From Fundicoccus culcitae (GTDB lineage: Bacteria; Bacillota; Bacilli; Lactobacillales; Aerococcaceae): a DNA stretch of 64,000 nt. Positions within the stretch are counted from its first letter, which is position 1. Every line of letters starts with the position of its first letter. Positions 37,233 to 46,248 of the stretch are shown here, piece after piece. Made by a program: the position numbers and the translations under genes. The DNA is taken from positions 558,001 through 622,000 of the forward strand of contig NZ_CP102453.1 in the NCBI RefSeq assembly GCF_024661895.1, read 5' to 3'. The notes under the pieces are model-generated. The model saw nothing but the letters and a program-made list of their open reading frames with translations, searched no databases and had not been told where the DNA came from.

Positions 37233-37365
37233 GCTTGCTATCCGCCTCTCACGTCGCTCTCTGGCGGTTGGGGCTTGCCATCCGCCTCTCATGTCACTCT
37301 CTGGCGGTTGGGACCTGCCATCCGCCTCTCACGTCGCTCTCTGGCGGTTGGGGTTTGCCATCCGG
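37233..37365. repeat. Tandem array of 40-bp units, three copies and a partial
   Basis: Units start at 37233, 37273, 37313 and (partial) 37353. Each reads TTGCYATCCGCCTCTC, then CTCTCTGGCGGTTGG. CCGCC and GGCGG in every unit form an inverted repeat about 16 bases apart. Copies differ at only a few positions. Confidence 0.88.
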
Positions 37366-37449
37366 TAAGTGGGAAATGAGATACCTTCAGTTTATGATAG
37401 ACCACCATTGAAATGGAGGAAATTCACAATAATTATTAGGTAAATACTT

Positions 37450-37531
37450 TTGCGGGTCACTGCTCTCTTAGCAATGGCCTGATAAGCACTTTGCGGGTCA
37501 CTGCTCTTTTAGCAGTGACCAGATAAATCAT
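37450..37531. repeat. Two tandem 41-bp units with a strong hairpin
   Basis: Units start at 37450 and 37491 with TTGCGGGTCACTGCTC. The second contains the perfect 10-bp dyad GGTCACTGCT/AGCAGTGACC; the first has a slightly decayed form. Confidence 0.85.
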
Positions 37532-37669
37532 TTTAAACTAGAGATACCAACAAAAATAGCCAAGTGTGATGATTCATCGAAGAAAATCTGCCGTTGATCG
37601 CGTTGCTATATCGCAATCAACAACCGCTCGTTATAAGCAGGGAGTGCAAGGCAGTCGAATAAAGCTAAC

Positions 37670-37756
37670 CAGTCACCAAATACCTGATTTCATGACCGAT
37701 TAGCCTTAATATAAGCTATTTTACGGTAATACATTTTCCGCCCACGTTCATTCTCA
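37670..37756. repeat. Dispersed 86-bp repeat, copy B
   Basis: Direct-orientation partner of copy A, 595 bases away. Just upstream (37654-37668) GTCGAATAAAGCTAA is an inverted copy of the TTAGCTTTATTCAGTC element of the 41-bp array. Confidence 0.75.
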
Positions 37757-37802
37757 TTCACTCCCCACCAAATATAAAGCACACCACCCCCTCATTTATA
37801 TA

Positions 37803-37851
37803 CAAAAAAGAAACGTACCACTATAGTCGATTTCCACTATAATGGTACGTT
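37803..37851 (-). terminator. Intrinsic terminator of yajC
   Basis: On the minus strand a 16-bp stem (AACGTACCATTATAGT with ACTATAGTGGTACGTT, one G-U pair) is followed by TCTTTTTT. Confidence 0.88.
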
Positions 37852-37876
37852 CCAATTTATAAAATCATTCGGTTAA

Positions 37877-38299
37877 TTACGAATTGTGATGAGCGTATTC
37901 TTTCTCATCATCAAAATCTTCTTCAGTATATTCCCCTTCAACCTCATTGGCTTCATCATAGTCATCATATTCTTCGTATTCATCTTCAATCGCTTCAGCT
38001 TCCGTTTCAGTTTCAACTGGTGTTGCGGTTGCAACGCCCTCTTTAACAGTAGAAATTGCTGAAATTTCAAAGGTTAAATAAACGCCCTCACAATCCAATA
38101 CAACTGTGCGTTGAGCTTTATTCACTTCGTCAACAACACCATGTAAACCACCAATCGTTACAACATGATTACCTGGTTGCATGGCATCCAACATGGATTG
38201 TTTTTTCTCTTGTTGTTTTTTCTGAGGGCGAATCATTAAGAAGTACATCGCTCCCATAATAAGTACAAAAGGTAATAAATTTACTAAGATTACATCCAT
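37877..38299 (-). CDS. yajC: Sec translocase accessory subunit YajC
   Basis: 140 residues: a membrane segment (about 5-23, ending in the typical YFLMIRPQKKQQ), a small cytoplasmic domain with GNHVVTIGGLHGVV, and an unusually acidic Glu/Asp/Tyr-rich tail of about 50 residues. It works with SecDF in protein export. It lies after tgt, the normal tgt-yajC order, with 80 bases between. Confidence 0.93.
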   Translation of the reverse strand: MDVILVNLLPFVLIMGAMYFLMIRPQKKQQEKKQSMLDAMQPGNHVVTIGGLHGVVDEVNKAQRTVVLDCEGVYLTFEISAISTVKEGVATATPVETETEAEAIEDEYEEYDDYDEANEVEGEYTEEDFDDEKEYAHHNS

Positions 38300-38379
38300 T
38301 ATTTCTCCTACTTTCCAAAATTATCTGTTCCTATTCTACCAAAGTTAAAAGGGTTTAGCTATTAATTTTAGTAAATATA

Positions 38380-39540
<1,161 letters not shown>

Positions 39541-40350
39541 CTACTCAACTAGCCATTGACTTTCTAATGTAACTTCTAACACAAATGGATAATTTTTCCC
39601 TGTAATATAAAAATTATCCCCCTCAATATGTGCAATGCCATTTAAAACATTCATCGATTCAATTTGTTCATCGGTTAAATCTAAAGCATCAATAATTGGA
39701 CCAAATTCATAATGTGAGACAACTTGCCCGGTAGTGGGATCTATTTGATAAATCGTATCTTGAAACCAAACATTGGCATAAATCCAACCATTAGCAAATT
39801 CCAATTCATTCAACTGATCCAACGGCTCACCCTCAAAATAAATATCCACAGAGCCTAATAACTCAAACGTTGAACTATTTCTTTTTAATAATTGATTGGA
39901 CCCATTTGACATCCAAATAACATCTGCTTGCTCATCATAAGCTAAGCCCCAACCCATCCCATCATAATCCACAACGTCAACAACTTCATAGGTTTTAATG
40001 TCACGTTTCAATGCTTGCTCATTTTCCCATGTCACTTGCCATAAATAATCAGGTGTGAAGGTAATGCCTTCTCCGAACAATGCCTCATCTAATACATCGT
40101 AAACCTCAACATGACCGGTCTGCAAATCCAATTCGCCAATATAAGATTCCCCATACAAACCCGTGGCTATGACCAAATCATTGCTCGGTGACAATTCAAA
40201 CCCTTGTGTAAAGGCCTGATTATCACTAGGAAATGTATCGACGACCGTGACCTTCCCCCGCTCATTACTAGCCGACACAGGCACCGAAAAACTTAAAAAC
40301 AACACCATCAAAAACACATTATGTTTAAGACCAAACCTTTTTACTTTCAA
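39541..40350 (-). CDS. Secreted glutamine-cyclotransferase-like protein (PF05096 type)
   Basis: 269 residues with a signal peptide (about 1-28, ending VSA) and no lipobox. The mature part is a five-bladed beta-propeller type matching glutamine cyclotransferases: FTQGFELS near its start, GEGITF, NELEFANGWIYANVWFQDTIYQIDP, then NVLNGIAH and FYITGKNYPF. Such enzymes convert N-terminal glutamine to pyroglutamate. They are uncommon in Lactobacillales as far as I recall. The start is TTG after AAAGGAG. Placement between plsC-like and tgt gives no functional hint. Confidence 0.85.
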   Translation of the reverse strand: MKVKRFGLKHNVFLMVLFLSFSVPVSASNERGKVTVVDTFPSDNQAFTQGFELSPSNDLVIATGLYGESYIGELDLQTGHVEVYDVLDEALFGEGITFTPDYLWQVTWENEQALKRDIKTYEVVDVVDYDGMGWGLAYDEQADVIWMSNGSNQLLKRNSSTFELLGSVDIYFEGEPLDQLNELEFANGWIYANVWFQDTIYQIDPTTGQVVSHYEFGPIIDALDLTDEQIESMNVLNGIAHIEGDNFYITGKNYPFVLEVTLESQWLVE

Positions 40351-40463
40351 TAAATATCTCCTTTTTCAACCATAACAAAATCCCTACTTGACAATTATGA
40401 CTAGCAAATAAAACCATTACTTGGTACAATTAAGCATATTGTAGTAGGAAAGGAAGCAAGTTC

Positions 40464-41099
40464 ATGTCTTTTTATACTTTTATGGTTAAAGTTTTTTATG
40501 TACTTTTTATTATCTTTAATGGGAAACCACATGTTGAAGGAAAAGAACATCTTGAAAATATCGATGCTTCTATCCTCACTTCAACACACCGCTCGATGAC
40601 AGATCCGTTTTTCGTAGCGTTTGTTGCTGCACCTCATGAAGTAAGTTTTATGGCTAAACAATCACTTTTCCAAAATAAATTATTAAACTATTTACTGACA
40701 AAAGCAAATGTTTTTCCCATTAATCGAGAAAAACCCTCAACAAAAACTATTCGTCATGCAGCCGATGAATTAAATGAACACAATCGTCATTTAGGCATCT
40801 TCGCCACAGGGTCACGCTATAGTACCGAAATTAAAAGCGGGACAGCTTTTATTCAACGTTTAAGTAAAAAAAATATCATACCGATTGCCATTCAGCCACC
40901 CATTGGTTTCTGGCAATTTATAAGTCGTAAAAAGGCTAAAATCGCTATTGGTAGTCCAATTGAATATGATCCCAGCAAGAAATATACTAAAGAAGAATTA
41001 GCGGAAATTGATGCTCTAATAGGTCAACGCTTTGACGAATTGGATAAGCAATTGGATCCGACTTATGTTTATCAAGTTCCGACTAAAACGGAAAAATAA
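40464..41099 (+). CDS. PlsC-like 1-acylglycerol-3-phosphate acyltransferase
   Basis: 211 residues with a hydrophobic N-terminus. The acyltransferase motif HX4D is His-42 to Asp-47 (THRSMTD), and a VFPINREKPS block follows. The third motif, usually EGTRS, reads TGSRYS, a departure at the glutamate position that helps hold the glycerophosphate. It probably acylates lysophosphatidate or a related lysolipid; the variant motif leaves the exact acceptor open. It ends in a bidirectional terminator. Confidence 0.85.
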   Translation: MSFYTFMVKVFYVLFIIFNGKPHVEGKEHLENIDASILTSTHRSMTDPFFVAFVAAPHEVSFMAKQSLFQNKLLNYLLTKANVFPINREKPSTKTIRHAADELNEHNRHLGIFATGSRYSTEIKSGTAFIQRLSKKNIIPIAIQPPIGFWQFISRKKAKIAIGSPIEYDPSKKYTKEELAEIDALIGQRFDELDKQLDPTYVYQVPTKTEK

Positions 41100-41125
41100 G
41101 TTAATTACATTTGCTATTTAATCAT

Positions 41126-41165
41126 AAATACCTTTCAACTGCAACTTAAGTTGAAAGGTATTTTT
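41126..41165. terminator. Bidirectional intrinsic terminator
   Basis: AAATACCTTTCAACT pairs with AGTTGAAAGGTATTT; T runs on both sides. Ends the plsC-like gene and the converging ABC exporter operon. Confidence 0.9.
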
Positions 41166-41169
41166 GTGA

Positions 41170-42960
41170 TTATTCCATTGTTTGCAAACGATACATTTGA
41201 TAATAGGTCCCTTGTTTTTCTATTAACTCATCATGGGTACCTTGTTCTAAAATCCTACCTTTATCTAATACGATAATTAAGTTAGCATCTTTGATGGTAC
41301 TTAAGCGGTGAGCAATTGCAATGGTTGAGCGGTTTTCACGCATACGATTCAGTCCACTTTGAATATATTCTTCTGTTTCCGTATCGATATTAGCTGTTGC
41401 CTCATCCAAGATTAATAGTTTAGGATTTCTAGCCATCGTACGAGCAAATGAAATCAATTGTTTTTGTCCCGTTGAATAACTAGCGCCCCGTTCAATAACC
41501 TTTTTATGATAGTTTTCAGGATCAGCTTCAATAAATGTATCTGCATGGACAAAACGAGCCGCATTCCGCACGGTGGCATCAGAAATCGACGTATCTAACA
41601 AACGAATATTTCGCGCAACATCACCATGAAATAGGAAGGAGTCTTGTAAAACTAAGCCTATTTCACTCCGCAAAGATTCATATGAAAATTCGCGAATGCT
41701 ATAACCATCAAACAAAATTTCACCTTTTTGGAACTCATAAAAGCGCATCAGCACATTGATGATTGAGCTTTTACCACTCCCGGTATGGCCTACTAAAGCG
41801 ACCGTTTCACCTGGATTAACGGTAAAGCTAATATCATTCAACACATAATTTTCATTGTCATAAGAGAAAGAGACATTTTTAAATTCGACTTTTGCATCTG
41901 TAATCGCAGCTTGAGGGTTAACCGTTTGTTCAGGCACACTTTCCTGATGGTCCATGATACGCAGGATACGTGAGCTAGAAACAACACCGTCTTGTAACAA
42001 ACTCAAACTATCCATCATCATACCCATTGGTCTAAAAAAGCTAGTACTATATTGTGTAAAAGCATAAATTATCCCAATTTCTAAGAATCCGTCAAAAAAC
42101 TGATTACCTAAAACCCAAAGCACTAAGGCTAGTGAAATGCCTTCTAACAAATTAATGACAGGCATTAATAGTAAAGCATTCATTTTTACCATAGCAAGAC
42201 GTCCACGGTATTGTTCTTCGTTTTCATCATCAAATTCCTTGATCAATCGCTCTTCTTGCCGAAAATTTTGAATGATGGACATCCCTAGAATTGATTCATT
42301 CAAGCGAGTATTTAGTCGACTAAGACTTTCACGCATGGAACGATAAATTCTAGAACTATAGGATTGATAAAACCAAATTAATAGCGCCATGATTGGGACA
42401 AATAATAGAAAGATAAGAGCCATTTGACTATTTAAGGTATACATCCCAATAAATACAGAAATTAATGTAATAATGCCTTCAAAGAGTGCATAAAAGACAT
42501 TCCAAAAATCTTTCAGTGTTTCCGTGTCATTGGTTACCCGCGAAACAATTGAACCGGAAGGGGTTTGATCAAAATAACGCATTCCTAAGGAGTTTAATTT
42601 TGTAAATACGGTATTTCGAATTAGTTCAACCGTTTTTTCAGAAGCCATCCCAAAAAGATACGTTGAAAAGAAATAACAAATCCCTTGAATCAAGATAAGT
42701 GACAGATAAACCCCAGCAAAAATTAAAGAGCTTCTAACCGTCGCTGTTTGAGGAGCTAGATAGACATCAATATAAGATTGAACAACCCGTGGCATTAACA
42801 CACCGATAGCTGTCATTCCAATATTAAAGACTATGGCAATTAAGAAGCGCCATTTAAAAGGCATAGCATAGGCAAACATTCTTTTAGTCACTTCAATTTG
42901 TTCACGAATCGGCATTTTTCTTGCCCAAACGGATTGTTGCGCATCATTAGATTGTGACAT
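41170..42960 (-). CDS. Heterodimeric ABC exporter subunit with canonical catalytic glutamate (YheH/BmrD-like)
   Basis: 596 residues: six membrane segments and a nucleotide-binding domain. Walker A is GHTGSGKS and Walker B ends LLILDEATANID with the catalytic glutamate, but the signature reads YSTGQKQ instead of LSGGQ. The start at 42960 is the ATG seven bases after GAGGAGGGG and overlaps the end of the partner gene by 14 bases. It should pair with the subunit encoded at 42947-44713 to form a multidrug or lipid exporter of the BmrCD/EfrAB/LmrCD type. Confidence 0.92.
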   Translation of the reverse strand: MSQSNDAQQSVWARKMPIREQIEVTKRMFAYAMPFKWRFLIAIVFNIGMTAIGVLMPRVVQSYIDVYLAPQTATVRSSLIFAGVYLSLILIQGICYFFSTYLFGMASEKTVELIRNTVFTKLNSLGMRYFDQTPSGSIVSRVTNDTETLKDFWNVFYALFEGIITLISVFIGMYTLNSQMALIFLLFVPIMALLIWFYQSYSSRIYRSMRESLSRLNTRLNESILGMSIIQNFRQEERLIKEFDDENEEQYRGRLAMVKMNALLLMPVINLLEGISLALVLWVLGNQFFDGFLEIGIIYAFTQYSTSFFRPMGMMMDSLSLLQDGVVSSSRILRIMDHQESVPEQTVNPQAAITDAKVEFKNVSFSYDNENYVLNDISFTVNPGETVALVGHTGSGKSSIINVLMRFYEFQKGEILFDGYSIREFSYESLRSEIGLVLQDSFLFHGDVARNIRLLDTSISDATVRNAARFVHADTFIEADPENYHKKVIERGASYSTGQKQLISFARTMARNPKLLILDEATANIDTETEEYIQSGLNRMRENRSTIAIAHRLSTIKDANLIIVLDKGRILEQGTHDELIEKQGTYYQMYRLQTME

Positions 42961-44713
42961 GTTCAAACCCCTCCTCACCAATTTCTAAAGCTAATTGTTG
43001 TTTTTCATACATTTGTTTGTACCAACCATCATTATCAATTAAGCTTTGATGATTACCTTGTTCGACAATCTTACCATCTTCGAGCACAATAATATTATCA
43101 GCATGCATCACACTTGAAATTCTATGGGCGGCAATAATCGTTGTTTTATTACTGCGTGTTTCCTTAATTGAACCTAAAATAGCTTCCTCAGTTTTCGCAT
43201 CGACAGCAGATAATGAATCATCCAATATTAGTAACGAAGGATCAATTATCATTGCCCTGGCCATTGATATCCGTTGTTTCTGACCACCTGATAAGGCTAC
43301 CCCACGTTCACCCACTAAAGTATCATATCCATTAGGAAATCCGATAATATCCTCATGAACGCTCGTTACTTTCGCAATCGCTTCTACTTCTTCTTGCGAA
43401 GCTTCTGGAAGGCCAAAACGAATATTTTCTCTAACAGTCGTTGAAAATAAGAAGTTATCCTGCGGAACATAACCAATATTGGTTAGTAAAGCATTGAGTG
43501 TATAGTCTTTAATATTATGGTGGTTGAACTCAATATTACCTGTATACCAATCATAGTCACGCGTTAATAATTTAAAAATGGTTGATTTCCCAGAACCTGT
43601 TTTACCAACAATACCTAAGGTTTCACCTTGTTTTATCGTAAAGTGAACATTGCTCAAAACAACTTGGTTACTATTTGGATATTTAAATTCTTCAACATTA
43701 AATTCAATATCGCCATCAATAGCTTCGTTAATTCCATCTGGATCTTCAACAATATTACTTTTATAGCGTAGGAGCTCTTCTACACGGTTATAAGAAGCTG
43801 AACCACGCTCCAAAATATTGAACAAACGTCCAATCGCAACCATTGGCCATGACATACTACCAATATAATTAAGAAAGGCAATTAAAAGCCCTAAGGTAAT
43901 TTCACCTTGAACAACTAAAAGACCGCCATAAAATATACCAATCACCGTCGAAAGTCCCATAATCATTTGAATAGCCGGGCGGAAAATAGCATCATAAAAG
44001 TGAACCGCTTGATTTTTATCAACAACATTAGCTGTCATCTTTTTAAAATCATCAATATCTCTTTCTTCTTCGCCAAAGGTTTTAATAACTTTCATGCCAC
44101 CAATACTCTCTTGAACTTTATCATTCATCGAAGAAAAAGCTTCTTGAGCACGTCTGAAATGATGGTGTATTCGTGAACCATTAAAACGAACGAGGACAAC
44201 CAATAAAGGTAATGGCAGAATTGATACCAAACTCAAGCGCCAGTCAATCACAACAAACATTATTATTAATGTAATAATACCTTGTGAAAGTGAATCAACT
44301 AAGGTTAAGATCCCCCCACCTGCGACCATCCGAATTGCCGTTAAATCGTTGGTCGCATGCGCCATTAAATCACCTGTACGATGTTCTTGGAAAAAGACCG
44401 CATCCATTTTTGTAAAATGGACAAATAAACGACGTCTTAATATTTTTTCTAATTTAGCCGATGTACCAAAAATGGCTGTACGCCAAAAGTACCGCATAAC
44501 ATATTGAGCAAGCGCAATAGCCAATATTACAAAAACCCAAAATAATAATTGCTGAACGGTTAAGGTATTAGCAGTTAAATCATCAATGATGTTACCTACA
44601 ATCATTGGAACAATCGCCGATAGGATACTCACGAGAAGTAACAATGTTGAACCAAAAATATAAGCTTTTCTTTCTTGCTTAAAGAACCAGCTTAAACGTT
44701 TAAAAATTTCCAT
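42947..44713 (-). CDS. Heterodimeric ABC exporter subunit with degenerate Walker B (YheI/BmrC-like)
   Basis: 588 residues: six membrane segments and a nucleotide-binding domain. The signature LSGGQKQRIS is canonical, but Walker B ends LLILDDSLSAVD, with Asp in place of the catalytic Glu. Together with the partner's faulty signature, one of the two ATP sites is degenerate and the other complete, as in BmrCD. The start is the ATG at 44713 after GGAAAGGG; an upstream in-frame start would add 14 atypical residues. Confidence 0.92.
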   Translation of the reverse strand: MEIFKRLSWFFKQERKAYIFGSTLLLLVSILSAIVPMIVGNIIDDLTANTLTVQQLLFWVFVILAIALAQYVMRYFWRTAIFGTSAKLEKILRRRLFVHFTKMDAVFFQEHRTGDLMAHATNDLTAIRMVAGGGILTLVDSLSQGIITLIIMFVVIDWRLSLVSILPLPLLVVLVRFNGSRIHHHFRRAQEAFSSMNDKVQESIGGMKVIKTFGEEERDIDDFKKMTANVVDKNQAVHFYDAIFRPAIQMIMGLSTVIGIFYGGLLVVQGEITLGLLIAFLNYIGSMSWPMVAIGRLFNILERGSASYNRVEELLRYKSNIVEDPDGINEAIDGDIEFNVEEFKYPNSNQVVLSNVHFTIKQGETLGIVGKTGSGKSTIFKLLTRDYDWYTGNIEFNHHNIKDYTLNALLTNIGYVPQDNFLFSTTVRENIRFGLPEASQEEVEAIAKVTSVHEDIIGFPNGYDTLVGERGVALSGGQKQRISMARAMIIDPSLLILDDSLSAVDAKTEEAILGSIKETRSNKTTIIAAHRISSVMHADNIIVLEDGKIVEQGNHQSLIDNDGWYKQMYEKQQLALEIGEEGFEHVTI

Positions 44714-44832
44714 CCTTGCACCCTTTCCTAAAAACTCTAATCTATAGTCTACCACTTTTTAATCCTATAAACCAAATGTTTGATTATATTTTTCTTAGTA
44801 ATTTTTTAATCAAACTTAAGGTCTGATTGAAT

Positions 44833-44869
44833 AAAAAAAGACTACCTAAGCTAAAAAGCTAGATAGTCT
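44833..44869 (-). terminator. Intrinsic terminator of yneF
   Basis: On the minus strand GACTATCTAGCT pairs imperfectly with AGCTTAGGTAGTC, followed by seven T. It lies 10 bases after the yneF stop. Confidence 0.8.
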
Positions 44870-44878
44870 CCAAACAGT

Positions 44879-45094
44879 CTATTTACTCTGTTTCATAGAG
44901 TTCATTATTTGTTGAACTTTCTTTTTAGAAGGTTTTTGACCCATTTGCGTCATCATTTGTGTTATCATTCGCTCATCAATCGGTGGGTTTTCTTTAAAAT
45001 AGTCCATCATATAACGTCTTGCAATGTAGAAGCCGGCTACAAAACCAATAACTAAAGCTGCTACTACTATTAATAGCCATCCCCAAACTGGCAT
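44879..45094 (-). CDS. yneF: YneF family (UPF0154) small membrane protein
   Basis: 71 residues: one membrane segment (about 5-27) then a cytoplasmic part with [31 protein letters not shown], the family's hallmark. Role unknown. In B. subtilis yneF also lies near lexA and ynzC, so the neighbourhood is conserved. Confidence 0.92.
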   Translation of the reverse strand: MPVWGWLLIVVAALVIGFVAGFYIARRYMMDYFKENPPIDERMITQMMTQMGQKPSKKKVQQIMNSMKQSK

Positions 45095-45173
45095 ATCTAT
45101 CCCTCGCTTTCATCCAATATGTATTGTTATTCTACTAAAAAAATACGGTTTTGACTAGTCAACTGTGAAAGAA

Positions 45174-45425
45174 CTAATCTTCTAAATGTCGATTATGCAG
45201 TTTTTTCGCTTTTTGAATATGTTTTACTTTATCTGACGTCAAATCATTACCTTCACGATCAATGATTTTAATACCTTCAACATGGTTTTTTAAGCCTGAA
45301 CGAAATGAGCTTAAGTATTTTTCTCTTAATGCTTTTTGCTCTACTTCTTCTTCAATTGTTAAACCCAATGTTTTTTTCTTTTTTGCTAACGCATTAATAC
45401 GTGCAATAAGCTTTTGATCAATCAT
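45174..45425 (-). CDS. ynzC: DUF896 family protein (YnzC-like)
   Basis: 83 residues starting MIDQKLIARINALAKKKK, a helical two-helix protein of the DUF896 family. The ATG at 45425 follows GAGGTGG by five bases and matches the family start; in-frame ATGs upstream would add 27 residues that read into the lexA control region. It is divergent from lexA, and the SOS box between them may regulate it too, as its B. subtilis relative lies in the lexA-yneA region. Confidence 0.92.
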   Translation of the reverse strand: MIDQKLIARINALAKKKKTLGLTIEEEVEQKALREKYLSSFRSGLKNHVEGIKIIDREGNDLTSDKVKHIQKAKKLHNRHLED

Positions 45426-45499
45426 AACAGCCACCTCATTTCTAAAAATTAATCTGCTGGCATATTTATTTTCAAATATCATATAAAAGTTAAGTTTAG

Positions 45500-45513
45500 C
45501 GAACATTTGTTTG
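45500..45513 (+). promoter_or_regulatory. SOS box (LexA operator) of lexA
   Basis: CGAACATTTGTTTG, one mismatch from the LexA consensus, overlapping the lexA -35. It allows autoregulation of lexA and may also act on the divergent ynzC. Confidence 0.85.
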
Positions 45514-45539
45514 TGTTTTCAAAAAAGGTTTGATACAAT
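45511..45539 (+). promoter_or_regulatory. lexA promoter
   Basis: TTGTGT (45511-45516) and TACAAT (45534-45539), 17-base spacer, 31 bases before the chosen start codon. Confidence 0.7.
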
Positions 45540-45570
45540 AAAACTAACCTAAGTGAAAGAGTTGATTCAA

Positions 45571-46185
45571 ATGAATACCTTATCAACAAAACAAATGAAC
45601 ATTCTTAAAGCAATTGCTGAAGCAATTGAATCAAATGGTTATCCCCCAACCGTTAGAGAAATTGGCAGTGCAATAGGTTTATCTTCAACATCCACTGTAC
45701 ATGGCCATCTTTCCCGCTTGGAAAAAGCTGGCTATATTCAACGGGACGCGAGTAAGACACGGACAATTGAATTAACACCGTTAGCTATAGACGCACTGGG
45801 CCTTGAATCTAATCAAGTACCACTGTTGGGTCGTGTTGCTGCTGGGTCCCCTATTTTAGCCGTTGAAGAAGCCACTGATTACTATCCAGCACCTCAAGAT
45901 ATTCCTTATGATGCCAGTGAATTATTTATGCTTGAAATCGCTGGGGAAAGTATGATTAATATCGGTATTATGGATGGTGATTACATCACGGTAAGAAGGC
46001 AATCCTCAGCTAATAATGGCGAAATCGTAATCGCTATGACCGATACTGATGAAGTAACCTGTAAAACATTCTATAAACGCGATAATTATTATATTTTAAG
46101 ACCCGAAAATGATCATATGGAAGATATTATTCTTCCGTCAGTGACCATCCTAGGACGTGTTGTTAGTTTATACCGCAAATTTTAA
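45571..46185 (+). CDS. lexA: SOS repressor LexA
   Basis: 204 residues from the ATG at 45571; an in-frame GTG at 45553 lacks a ribosome site and LexA proteins normally begin close to the LSTKQMNILKAI helix. The winged-helix DNA-binding domain covers about 1-65. The self-cleavage site is Ala-91/Gly-92, and the catalytic pair is Ser-127 (GESM) and Lys-165 (TCKTF). It represses recA, dinB and itself in this window through matching boxes and is inactivated when RecA filaments form. Confidence 0.97.
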   Translation: MNTLSTKQMNILKAIAEAIESNGYPPTVREIGSAIGLSSTSTVHGHLSRLEKAGYIQRDASKTRTIELTPLAIDALGLESNQVPLLGRVAAGSPILAVEEATDYYPAPQDIPYDASELFMLEIAGESMINIGIMDGDYITVRRQSSANNGEIVIAMTDTDEVTCKTFYKRDNYYILRPENDHMEDIILPSVTILGRVVSLYRKF

Positions 46186-46202
46186 TGTAAAAATATAATC
46201 GT

Positions 46203-46242
46203 AAGTCGAATGAGAATACCAAGATGGCTCATTCGACTTTTT
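46203..46242. terminator. Intrinsic terminator after lexA
   Basis: AAGTCGAATGAG pairs with CTCATTCGACTT, followed by TTT. Seven bases after it lies the end of the converging apt gene, which it may also serve. Confidence 0.82.
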
Positions 46243-46248
46243 AGTCTA

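Larger units (their letters stand above)
36678..37802. other. Gene-free, repeat-built island between dinB and yajC
   Basis: About 1.1 kb with no credible gene on either strand. Parts are clearly richer in G+C than the surroundings. It is a mosaic of three tandem arrays with 40-41-bp periods, a dispersed 86-bp duplication, and single scattered copies of array motifs (for example GCTTGCTATCCGCCTCTCA at 36800-36818 and again at 37233-37251). Periods of 40 and 41 are not multiples of three, so these are not decayed protein repeats. An extra dyad lies near 37594-37622 (GTTGATCGCG against CGCAATCAAC). Confidence 0.75.

Noticed and set aside
36933-37365. Possible CRISPR array
   Set aside because: Units repeat over their whole 40-41-bp length with no unique spacers, and no cas genes are near.
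36678-37802. Decayed protein-coding repeats or a pseudogene in the island
   Set aside because: Periods of 40 and 41 bases shift frame every unit and stops are frequent in all frames.
33000-38300. Genomic island or prophage around the ISL3 element
   Set aside because: The flanking genes are ordinary chromosomal ones, and no integrase, phage or conjugation gene is present.
45426-45506. N-terminal extension of the DUF896 protein
   Set aside because: It would run through the lexA operator region and does not fit the family start; GAGGTGG precedes the later ATG.
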